Below, one piece after another: positions 43,338 to 50,647 of a stretch of DNA of 53,372 nucleotides. Each line of letters begins with the position of its first letter. Position 1 is the first letter of the stretch. The translations under genes and the position numbers were made by a program. The DNA lies in the NCBI GenBank assembly GCA_003219195.1, contig QHPX01000155.1:1-53372 (forward strand), in the 5' to 3' direction. This DNA comes from Verrucomicrobiota bacterium. Its GTDB lineage: Bacteria; Verrucomicrobiota; Verrucomicrobiia; Chthoniobacterales; UBA10450. The notes beneath the pieces are model-generated. The model saw only the letters and a program-made list of their open reading frames with translations, had not been told where the DNA came from and made no database searches.

Positions 43338-43583
43338 TTATTTGTTCGATTTTTCTTCGATGTATTTCATTACATCGCCGACCGTTTGCAGCTTCTCCGC
43401 ATCTTCATCCGGCACTTCGACGGAAAATTCCTCTTCAAACGCCATCACCAGCTCGACGATGTCGAGCGAGTCCGCGCCCAAATCTTCGATAAAGGACGCC
43501 GTGGGCGTGACCTGCTCGGGGTTAACCCCGAGTTGTTCGACAATGATGTCCTTAACCTTCTCTTCGATTGATTTTTCCGCCAT
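43338..43583 (-). CDS. acpP: Acyl carrier protein
   Basis: The 81-residue acidic product [20 protein letters not shown] contains the phosphopantetheine attachment Ser in [20 protein letters not shown]. It carries acyl chains in fatty acid synthesis. The ATG at 43583 is the family start; the frame open to 43646 is non-conserved. It stands alone, not beside fabD/fabF as in many bacteria, and has its own terminator. Confidence 0.95.
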   Translation of the reverse strand: MAEKSIEEKVKDIIVEQLGVNPEQVTPTASFIEDLGADSLDIVELVMAFEEEFSVEVPDEDAEKLQTVGDVMKYIEEKSNK

Positions 43584-43694
43584 AAAATGTGGTTCGTTCG
43601 TGTCGTGCAGGGAAAGGCTTAAAGCAGTCCGGGCACAGGATGGCAAGTAAATGAATTAGAGAGCTTGTCAATCAATTTCAGGCAAATGTCTAAT

Positions 43695-43775
43695 GTTGTA
43701 GCTGCCGCTGTCCTCAGCGGCAGAATTTCGCCCAGGAATTAAGTTTCTGCCGCCAGAGACGGCGGCAGCTACAAC
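43695..43775. repeat. TGTAG...CTACA palindromic repeat, copy 6
   Basis: GTTGTAGCTGCCGCTGTC at the left and GGCGGCAGCTACAAC at the right are inverted; inner CAGCGGCAGAA and TTTCTGCCGCC pair as well. It lies between the divergent acpP and the 483-residue protein gene. Confidence 0.88.
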
Positions 43776-43815
43776 GCGGCCGGTTTTACTTCCAGTGCGC
43801 TTGGAGTAAATAAAA

Positions 43816-45267
43816 ATGATGCCGCCTTCCGCCGTCGAGCCGGCTGATTTGCTCGATCTTAAATTACTGCCCGCGTGGGTGAAGGAGCCTGTGCAAACGC
43901 AGACCTCCGCGCGTGACCAGGGAGCGGCGGAAAGCGATCGACCACGCGCCTACCAGCGCCCCAAGCAAGATCGAGAGCGAAAACTAAAACCGCCGGGACG
44001 TCACGGTCCACCGCGCCGAGTTCGCGACCGACCCGGCAAACCAGCGCAAGATCGAGATGGTCAAGATCGACATAAAGTTTCGCGGATGATCGCGCTGCCA
44101 GTCGCGGTGCGATTTTTGCCGCGTCCGGCGGTCTTCGAAAATGTTGTCGCGCAAATCAAAGAAAACGCAGTTGCCTATTCGCTTTTCGCCCTGGCACGCT
44201 CCTTCCTGGAAAAACCGGAACGCTACGAAGTCCGTTTGACCGCAGCGTCTGAGTCGCCTCTTTACCAGCTCGGCGAGAATGGCGCAGTTTCTTTTGATCG
44301 AGAATTTCTCGAGCGGAGGGCATTTCAACTCGCGCACGAAGATTTTTACAAAATCGAGACCACGCTGGCGGAGCCGATCAAAGGAAATTTCTCGAATGTC
44401 GCCCGTTGTCGTTTGAGCGGAACGCTTCTTGGTCCGACCAATCATCACAACTATCAACCGCAGCTTCGCGGCCTTTACGAACAGCGCTTCAGCCGGCGGA
44501 TGAGTTTTGCCGATTATCAACGACAGATCGAAATCGTGACCGATCCCGCTTTGGTTGAACAATGGAAGGAACAGACGCGCAGGATCGTCACGTATACGAC
44601 CATTCGCGAAGAAACTGCTGCGACTTTCAATTCGGCCGTGGAAGCCGAGCAGCATTTCCGGCAAAATTATTTGCCGGGATTGATGCGCAGTCTTCCGAAA
44701 GTTACCATCACTGGCGCCCACAGCCGGCATTTACCCGATCGCGCACTCCATCAGGCGATCGAGGATGCGTGGACGCGCCAGACCCGCTCGCCTTCGAATG
44801 TGATGCAGGAATTGGCAGGCCAGTTTCGCGAAGGCGGGCTCCATATTTTTCGGCACCGCCGCGGGATATTGTTCGTCACCTCCATTCGTCCGCGGGCATT
44901 CGTTCACGATCAAGCCGGCGTGTCTCCATCGGTGAACGCGATTCTCGAAACACTGACCGCGACGCCCGGCACCACGCGGAAAGAGCTTGCCGAAAAGGTG
45001 CTTGTCGATCTTGTAAATGAAGAAGCAGAACGCGCGAAGTTGGCGCTCGCGTCCAACATGCACTGGCTGATCAGGGAAGGTTACGTGATCGAATTCAACG
45101 ATGGCTCGCTCGATTTGCCGCGGGGAAAGGCAAAGCCGCACCAACCTGTAGAGGCGGCTGTCTCAGCCGCAAACGATAGTTCGACTACGAGCGCAAAGAA
45201 TGAAGAAGAATTCGTCAGCTCGACGGAGTCTCGCCCTACTGAAGAAGCCGAAATCGGCGGCCCGTAG
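43816..45267 (+). CDS. Unrecognised 483-residue protein with low-complexity N-terminus
   Basis: I do not recognise the family. Residues ~30-90 are rich in Arg, Asp, Gln and Pro (KPAQDRDGQDRHKVSR) and partly encoded by copies of CAAGATCGA: near-matches at ~43970 and ~44047 and an exact motif at 44063. Residues ~95-330 form a folded-looking region (VRFLPRPAVFENVVAQIKEN, NHHNYQPQLRGLYEQRFSRR). Residues ~340-430 (SVNAILETLTATPGTTRKEL, LASNMHWLIREGYVIEF) look like a winged helix, suggesting DNA or RNA binding (inference). The tail includes residues from a repeat at 45147 (PVEAAVSAAN). Exact motif at 45003 (LVDLV). Convergent with rpmB. Confidence 0.7.
   Translation: MMPPSAVEPADLLDLKLLPAWVKEPVQTQTSARDQGAAESDRPRAYQRPKQDRERKLKPPGRHGPPRRVRDRPGKPAQDRDGQDRHKVSRMIALPVAVRFLPRPAVFENVVAQIKENAVAYSLFALARSFLEKPERYEVRLTAASESPLYQLGENGAVSFDREFLERRAFQLAHEDFYKIETTLAEPIKGNFSNVARCRLSGTLLGPTNHHNYQPQLRGLYEQRFSRRMSFADYQRQIEIVTDPALVEQWKEQTRRIVTYTTIREETAATFNSAVEAEQHFRQNYLPGLMRSLPKVTITGAHSRHLPDRALHQAIEDAWTRQTRSPSNVMQELAGQFREGGLHIFRHRRGILFVTSIRPRAFVHDQAGVSPSVNAILETLTATPGTTRKELAEKVLVDLVNEEAERAKLALASNMHWLIREGYVIEFNDGSLDLPRGKAKPHQPVEAAVSAANDSSTTSAKNEEEFVSSTESRPTEEAEIGGP
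45147..45240. repeat. Partial TGTAG-type repeat at the 3' end of the 483-residue protein gene
   Basis: TGTAGAGGCGGCTGTCTCAG with GCCGC gives the left half of the family; the right end is degenerate (GCCCTACT near 45233). It is in frame and codes for part of the C-terminal tail. Confidence 0.5.
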
Positions 45268-45296
45268 ACTCCGGGCTCGGAAGTCGGCCTCGCGTG

Positions 45297-45560
45297 CTAA
45301 ATCACACCGGCTTTTGTCAAAGCTCGGTAGGCGCCGTTTTTATTCAGCGTCTTCAATCCGCGAGCCGTCACGCGGAGGCGCACAAACTTCTTTAGCTCCG
45401 GCACCCAGATGCGGTGCGAGTGCAAATTCGGTCCGAAGACACGCGGCACATTTTTCGTTACGTGGCGGCCAACGCCGCCTTTTTTCTTGGCCATACCGCG
45501 CCGATGGATGACGCTGCCGCGCGTCGCCCTTGAACCTGTGATACGACAAATTTTTGACAT
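45297..45560 (-). CDS. rpmB: Large ribosomal subunit protein bL28
   Basis: The 87-residue basic product MSKICRITGSRATRGSVIHR, VPRVFGPNLHSHRIWVPELK, VRLRVTARGLKTLNKNGAY matches bL28. The ATG at 45560 is the family start. It has the single CxxTG entry and no second Cys pair. Stands alone, with no rpmG beside it. Confidence 0.92.
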   Translation of the reverse strand: MSKICRITGSRATRGSVIHRRGMAKKKGGVGRHVTKNVPRVFGPNLHSHRIWVPELKKFVRLRVTARGLKTLNKNGAYRALTKAGVI

Positions 45561-45699
45561 AAGCGAAACGAACCGCGCCAAGTTCCGCGTGCTGCTGCCC
45601 GGGTCAAGCGAATCTTGAACGGCGATCACGCCCGGTGGTCAAACCTATTTCGCGGAAAACGAGGCTCGACTTCGCAAGATCGACAATCGCATCTGAGGC

Positions 45700-46740
45700 A
45701 TGGCGCAAAAGAATAATCACAAGCTGCGGATTGGAATTGTCGGTGCCGGAAATATTGTTCGCACGCGGCATTTACCCGCCCTGCAGCGGCACGCGGAAGT
45801 GGAGATTGTCGCTGTTTCCAGTTCGACCTACGAGAGCGCGGAGAAATTTTGCAGCGAAAATGTGCCGCAGGCTACGCCCATGCAAAACTGGGCCGATCTG
45901 CTGGCCCTGCACGATCTCGATATTATCTGGATCGGCACGCCGCCCTACATGCATTCGGCCGTGACCATCTCCGCGCTAGAGGCTGGCAAACATGTTTTCT
46001 GTCAGGCGCGCATGTCGATGGACCTGGCGGAAGCCGAGGAAATGCTCGCGGCCTCGAAACGTTACCCGGAATTAGTGACGATGCTTTGTCCGCCGCCCTA
46101 TGGGATGCGGGCCGATCTGCTTGTAAAAAAATTGCTCGCGGAAAATTACATCGGCCGGCCGCATCACGTGCGGCTGCAAAGTTTCATGAGCGCTTATCTC
46201 AACCCCGAAACTCCGGCGCATTGGCGGCAAAAGATCGAGATCAGCGGGCTCAACGTGCTCACGCTCGGTATTTATGTGGAGGTGCTGCAGCGATGGCTGG
46301 GCGATATCACCGGCGTTTTTGCGCGCGGCAAGATTTTACGCTTGGAACGGCGCGGTTACGCAGTGATCGTTCCCGATTTGCTCAATGTGCTGTGCACTTT
46401 TGCGAATGGCGCCGAGGGCGTGTTGGAATTCAGCGGCGTCAATGCCTGCGCTCCATCCGACCGGGTTGAGATTTACGGCGACCACGGAACGCTCACCTAC
46501 GATTTCGGGACCGACGTCGTCCGAGCCGGAAAGTATGGCGGGGAGGAATTGCACGCTGTCGATCTACCACCGGATTTGGAAAGCGAATGGCAGGTGGAGG
46601 AAGATTTTCTCGCCGCCGTGAAATCAAAGGGCCGGATTCGGCCACATCCCGATTTCGAGGATGGGGTGCGTTACATGCGCGTCGTCCAAGCGGTGGCTGA
46701 TTCGCACGCGCGCAATGAGTGGGTCGCGATTAAAAAGTAA
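45700..46740 (+). CDS. Gfo/Idh/MocA-family oxidoreductase
   Basis: The 346-residue product has the Rossmann motif IGIVGAGNIVRTRHLPAL, IIWIGTPPYMHSAVTISALE AGKHVF region and a C-terminal domain with VEIYGDHGTLTYDF. Family members oxidise or epimerise sugars with NAD(P). The usual catalytic EKP segment following the AGKHV strand reads CQARMSMD, so the Lys is not at the usual place and activity is uncertain. AAGATCGACA at 45676, just upstream of the start, is one of the intergenic motifs. Confidence 0.85.
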   Translation: MAQKNNHKLRIGIVGAGNIVRTRHLPALQRHAEVEIVAVSSSTYESAEKFCSENVPQATPMQNWADLLALHDLDIIWIGTPPYMHSAVTISALEAGKHVFCQARMSMDLAEAEEMLAASKRYPELVTMLCPPPYGMRADLLVKKLLAENYIGRPHHVRLQSFMSAYLNPETPAHWRQKIEISGLNVLTLGIYVEVLQRWLGDITGVFARGKILRLERRGYAVIVPDLLNVLCTFANGAEGVLEFSGVNACAPSDRVEIYGDHGTLTYDFGTDVVRAGKYGGEELHAVDLPPDLESEWQVEEDFLAAVKSKGRIRPHPDFEDGVRYMRVVQAVADSHARNEWVAIKK

Positions 46741-46804
46741 TCGACAGCACTATTTTGAGGTCTATATCGCAGGTAGACCGAATAACTCGATCTAACCTTG
46801 CTAG

Positions 46805-47158
46805 ATGCCAGAGGACGCGCTACCAGCCGATCTGCCGATTCCCCAGGAGCTGAAGACGTGCGCTACCTCCCTTGTTCATTTAGGCGTTCGCGAATTTGCA
46901 TGGCCGAGAACGAAAGCTCTAGAAGTTGTCTCCGCTTTGGAAGGCACAGCTTGGGCGATTCTCGGCGGAGTTGTTCTCGTCCTGCGCGAAGGGGCATTTA
47001 CGCGCAGGTATGATAATTGGCACAGTGATCGGCGCTCGGACGAGACATGCTCCGATTTCGTGAAGCGGAGTCACCGTGAAACCCACAGCTATATTGAGCG
47101 TTATCCAGAAGGGAATGCCGATGTGTCCTATGTGCTCGTGTTTAAGCAATGCATCTGA
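46805..47158 (+). CDS. Imm40-like immunity protein
   Basis: The 117-residue product reads WPRTKALEVVSALEGTAWAI, LGGVVLVLREGAFTRRYDNW and ETHSYIERYPEGNADVSYVL, matching my recollection of the Immunity protein 40 family (ILGGDV...YxNW core). No polymorphic toxin gene is adjacent, so it may be an orphan. The second Gly-Gly-Asp position is Val here. Assignment is by memory of the family pattern only. Confidence 0.5.
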   Translation: MPEDALPADLPIPQELKTCATSLVHLGVREFAWPRTKALEVVSALEGTAWAILGGVVLVLREGAFTRRYDNWHSDRRSDETCSDFVKRSHRETHSYIERYPEGNADVSYVLVFKQCI

Positions 47159-47326
47159 CCAGACGATGCAGCGAACTCCGAAAACATTCGCGAGCCGGCG
47201 CGATGATCAGCTTGAATTTATAAAACACATTGTCGATGTTGCGAAACCTCGCTCCCGCCCGCCTGCGGCGGGTCGCTGAGCTCCTTCTCCTTAGGCGGTA
47301 GCGAAGGCGACGACCGTGCGTCATTA

Positions 47327-48406
47327 CTAAGGGATAAAAAGTTTTAGGCCGCGGAACAGCAGGTACGCTAAACCGCCGGAGCCAGGGATCGTAAAGATCC
47401 ACGCCCAGACAATTCGTTCGGCGACGACTTTATTGAACGCGGCGGGTTGCTTGGCCACGCCCACGCCCATAATCGAAGTGGTGATGGCGTGGGTGGTGGA
47501 GACAGGCAATCCTAATTTGCCGGCGACGAGCAAGATGGTCGCGCCGGTGGCTTCGGCGGCGAAACCGTGGACGGGCCGCATTGTGATCAGCTTGTGGCCG
47601 AGCGTCCGAATGATGCGCCAGCCTCCGGCCCACGTGCCTGCGCCCATTACCACGGCACACGCAACTTTTATCCACAGGTGAACTTCAAATTTCGGTGTGT
47701 ATAAAAACCCAAACAGCGGCGGCAAATGTTCCAGCTTTCCCGCTTTTGTCGCCGCAAAAGTCGCGAGCGTGATCACACCCATCGTTTTCTGCGCGTCTGC
47801 GAAACCGTGTCCCCATGCCATGTAGCTCGCACTGAGCAGCTGCAGTTTGCCGAAAGTTTGATTAACCGCCCACGGCGTCCACTTCCGAACAATCAGGAAC
47901 AGCAGCATCATGATCACGTAGCCGCCTATCAGGCCCGCGATGGGCGAACCGATCATGGGCAGAACAACTTTTGGCAGAAGCCCGTCCCAAGCTGCTGCTC
48001 CTGTGTGCGGATCAACGTTAGTCAACGACCATTTGATCACGCTCCAATTTCCGGCCGCTGACGCCAACCCAGCACCACATAGTCCGCCGATAAGGGCGTG
48101 ACTCGAACTCGTCGGCAATCCAAACCACCATGTGAAAAGGTTCCAAAAAATTCCTCCGAGCATCGCGGCCAGGATAGTCAGCGATGTCACATACGCTGTA
48201 TCGATTAGCCCTGCGCCGACGGTCTTTGCCACCGCCTCACCCGAGAGCGCGCCAACCAAGTTGAAGACAGCGGCGAACAGGACCGCAAGGCGCGGTGTCA
48301 AAACCCGCGTCGAAACAACGGTCGCAATGGCATTGGCAGCGTCGTGGAAACCGTTGATGTAATCGAAAATCAAAACGACCAGGATGACGACCAGCAAGAA
48401 CAACAT
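47327..48406 (-). CDS. pit: PiT-family inorganic phosphate transporter
   Basis: The 359-residue product has the duplicated PiT signature: FDYINGFHDAANAIATVVST at the N-terminus and MAWGHGFADAQKTMGVITLA with LPVSTTHAITTSIMGVG in the second half, and about ten membrane segments. It imports metal-phosphate complexes with protons or Na+. It follows the DUF47 gene on the same strand, the usual pit accessory pairing; the gap of 86 bases holds an exact motif (48451). Confidence 0.93.
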   Translation of the reverse strand: MLFLLVVILVVLIFDYINGFHDAANAIATVVSTRVLTPRLAVLFAAVFNLVGALSGEAVAKTVGAGLIDTAYVTSLTILAAMLGGIFWNLFTWWFGLPTSSSHALIGGLCGAGLASAAGNWSVIKWSLTNVDPHTGAAAWDGLLPKVVLPMIGSPIAGLIGGYVIMMLLFLIVRKWTPWAVNQTFGKLQLLSASYMAWGHGFADAQKTMGVITLATFAATKAGKLEHLPPLFGFLYTPKFEVHLWIKVACAVVMGAGTWAGGWRIIRTLGHKLITMRPVHGFAAEATGATILLVAGKLGLPVSTTHAITTSIMGVGVAKQPAAFNKVVAERIVWAWIFTIPGSGGLAYLLFRGLKLFIP

Positions 48407-48492
48407 GGCAATGGTGGGAGTTTTTTATCTCAAGATCATCTCTGCGCAGATGTCGATCTTGAAAGCGAGCATAACGCCGCGCAATCGTCGGT

Positions 48493-49048
48493 TCAGGAAT
48501 GTTTGAGCACGACTTGCAGGATGATGTTTCCCGCGTCCCGGCAGCGATCGATTACTTTTTCGATCAGTTCGAATAGATCGCGCAAGAAGATGACTTGTTT
48601 TGTCTTGTAATCGCCCTGGTAAAGATCGCGCAGCAAATCGAGCTCAAGCTGGTCGGCTTCGCCTTCAATCGCTTGTAATTTCGCGTTCATCTCGCGCGCC
48701 GTCGCTGCATCGGTGCCTTTGCGTAGTTGTTTTAATCAAAACCCGCTCGCCGATTTTCTCCACCGTCTTTGGTATTTTATAAAGCGCGGCCGAAAGCGCT
48801 TGGATGTCTTCGCGTTCGAGCGGCGTGATAAAAGTCTTGCAAAGCTGCTCGGTCAGCTCCTGCGTAATCTGTTTGTCTTTGCGCCGGCTGCGCACAAATG
48901 CTTCCAGACTTTGCGGCGAAGCTTTTTGTTCCAGCTTTTCCAGAAGGTCAATCAGATGGTGCACGCTTCCGTCTGCTTCCTGCGCGCTCGCCTCCAGCAG
49001 ATCGAAGAACTTCTGGTCGTGCCCGAGAATTTTTTGGATCGACAACAT
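48493..49048 (-). pseudogene. DUF47/PhoU-like pit accessory gene with an internal frame-shifting deletion
   Basis: From the ATG at 49048 the frame reads MLSIQKILGHDQKFFDLLEA, HHLIDLLEKLEQKASPQSLE, LSAALYKIPKTVEKIGERVL, then leaves register. A second frame takes over as LKQLRKGTDAATAREMNAKL and ends RDLYQGDYKTKQVIFLRDLF ... RCRDAGNIILQVVLKHS at 48493. In intact DUF47 proteins about 30 residues lie between GERVL and the LRKGTD segment, so roughly 90 bases are missing at ~48735. Normally this protein controls the partner pit transporter encoded next to it; here it would be non-functional unless the break is an assembly error. Confidence 0.82.
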
Positions 49049-49062
49049 AAGCGTGAGTGTTT

Positions 49063-50460
49063 TTAGAGCATTGCTCCCCGCATAATCAACAAGGCAATGC
49101 TGAAATAAATGATAAGCCCGGTAACATCCACCAGGGTGGCCACGAACGGGGCGGACGAAGTCGCAGGGTCGGCGCCGACGCGTCGCAAAAGAAATGGCAA
49201 CATCGAACCGGACAACGTGCCCCACAAAACGACGCCGACCAGCGCAATCCCGACAGTGAGCGCCACCAGCGGCCAATGTTCTCCGTACGGTTGTCGATGA
49301 AAATAGAGGTCGTCCACCATCGCCCAGAAACCGACGCGGATGATGCCGATAACACCGAGGATCACGCCTAACGCGAGTCCGGCCTGGATTTCGCGCCGCA
49401 TAACGTGCCACCAATCGCGCAACGTCACTTCACCCAACGCCATCGCCCGAATCATCAAGGTGGATGCTTGCGAACCGGAATTGCCGCCGCTGGAAATGAT
49501 CAACGGCAAAAAGAGCGCGAGCACGAGTGCCTTGGCAAGTTCCTGCTGATAATTCGCCATCGCCGTGGCCGTCAGCATTTCGCCGAGGAATAAAATGATG
49601 AGCCAGCCCGCGCGTTTCCGCACCATCTGCCAAAGCGAGATACGCATGTAAGGTTCGTCCAACGCTTCCATGCCGCCGAATTTCTGGATGTCTTCGGTTG
49701 CTTCCTCTTCGGCGACGTCGAGCATGTCATCACTCGTCACGATGCCGACGAGCACGCCGTTTGAATCGACCACCGGCAGCGCAGCGCGATCATATTTTCG
49801 GAAGGCGTTGAGCGCTTCTTCCTGCGAATCGTTCACCTTGAGTGCGACAAACGTCTGATCTCGGATTTCGCTCACCTTCGCCGTGAGCGGCTTGAGCAAA
49901 AACTCACGAATGCGCAGATCGTCGATGAGCTTGCCCCGTTCATCGACAACGTAAATCACGTTTAGCGTTTCACTGTCCTGTCCGAATTCACGCACATGAT
50001 CGAGAACTTCCTTCACTGTCCAATCTTCATGCACGGGGATGAAGTCAGGCGTCATCAAGCGCCCCACGCTGCCTTCCGGATAACCGAGAAGCGTTTGCGC
50101 CACGCGGCGTTCCTCCGGCGTGAGCAGCCGGATCAGCTGGCGCGCCGCCGCGCTCGGCATTTCTTCGAGCAATGCCGTGCGATCGTCCGGCGACATTTCG
50201 TTCAAAATCGCGACGACCTGTTCGTGCGCCATTGCCCGCAACAAATTTTGCTGCTCCTCAATGCCGATGTATTCAAAAACATCTGCCGCCAGCGCGGCCG
50301 GCAGCACACGGAAAATAATGACCTGTTCGTCTTCCGGAAGATCGAGAATCACGTCCGCGACGTCGGCCGGCGGCCAATCGGAAAACAATTCGCGTAATGC
50401 GCCGAAATTGCGCGCGTCGATCAAGCTCTTGATCTCGGGTGCTAAAAGTTTGCCGACCAT
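49063..50460 (-). CDS. mgtE: Magnesium transporter MgtE
   Basis: The 465-residue product has the N-domain with helical repeats (LPEDEQVIIFRVLPAALAAD), two CBS domains (SVGRLMTPDFIPVHEDWTVK to LPVVDSNGVLVGIVTSDDML) and a five-helix pore domain with IISSGGNSGSQASTLMIRAM. It moves Mg2+ down its gradient with CBS-domain gating. It is 14 bases upstream of the broken DUF47 gene and in the same direction, forming an mgtE-DUF47-pit ion operon. Confidence 0.95.
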   Translation of the reverse strand: MVGKLLAPEIKSLIDARNFGALRELFSDWPPADVADVILDLPEDEQVIIFRVLPAALAADVFEYIGIEEQQNLLRAMAHEQVVAILNEMSPDDRTALLEEMPSAAARQLIRLLTPEERRVAQTLLGYPEGSVGRLMTPDFIPVHEDWTVKEVLDHVREFGQDSETLNVIYVVDERGKLIDDLRIREFLLKPLTAKVSEIRDQTFVALKVNDSQEEALNAFRKYDRAALPVVDSNGVLVGIVTSDDMLDVAEEEATEDIQKFGGMEALDEPYMRISLWQMVRKRAGWLIILFLGEMLTATAMANYQQELAKALVLALFLPLIISSGGNSGSQASTLMIRAMALGEVTLRDWWHVMRREIQAGLALGVILGVIGIIRVGFWAMVDDLYFHRQPYGEHWPLVALTVGIALVGVVLWGTLSGSMLPFLLRRVGADPATSSAPFVATLVDVTGLIIYFSIALLIMRGAML

Positions 50461-50537
50461 AACCTTGTCGAAGTTGATGCCTCCCGCGGAATCCGCCGAG
50501 TTTTAACACCGGCCATTACGAAGCGCAATCGGGATGA

Positions 50538-50602
50538 TGTAGCCACGGCGCTCCGTCGCCGTGTCGGAAATCCCAACGCCCCGACAGAGCGGGGCGGCTA
50601 CA
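50538..50602. repeat. TGTAG...CTACA palindromic repeat, copy 7
   Basis: TGTAGCCACGGCG at the left and GGGGCGGCTACA at the right are inverted ends; inner pairs CGCTCCG and CGGGGCG are weaker. It sits between mgtE (leftward) and the fadJ-type gene. Confidence 0.7.
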
Positions 50603-50647
50603 CCTCTTCGCTTGGAATTTGCGCGAAAAGCAGTGAAGGTAACTCCA

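Noticed and set aside
47255-47300. GC-rich CCCGCCTGCGGCGGG hairpin as a terminator
   Set aside because: No T-run on either side; could be a spacer structure, so not listed as a terminator.
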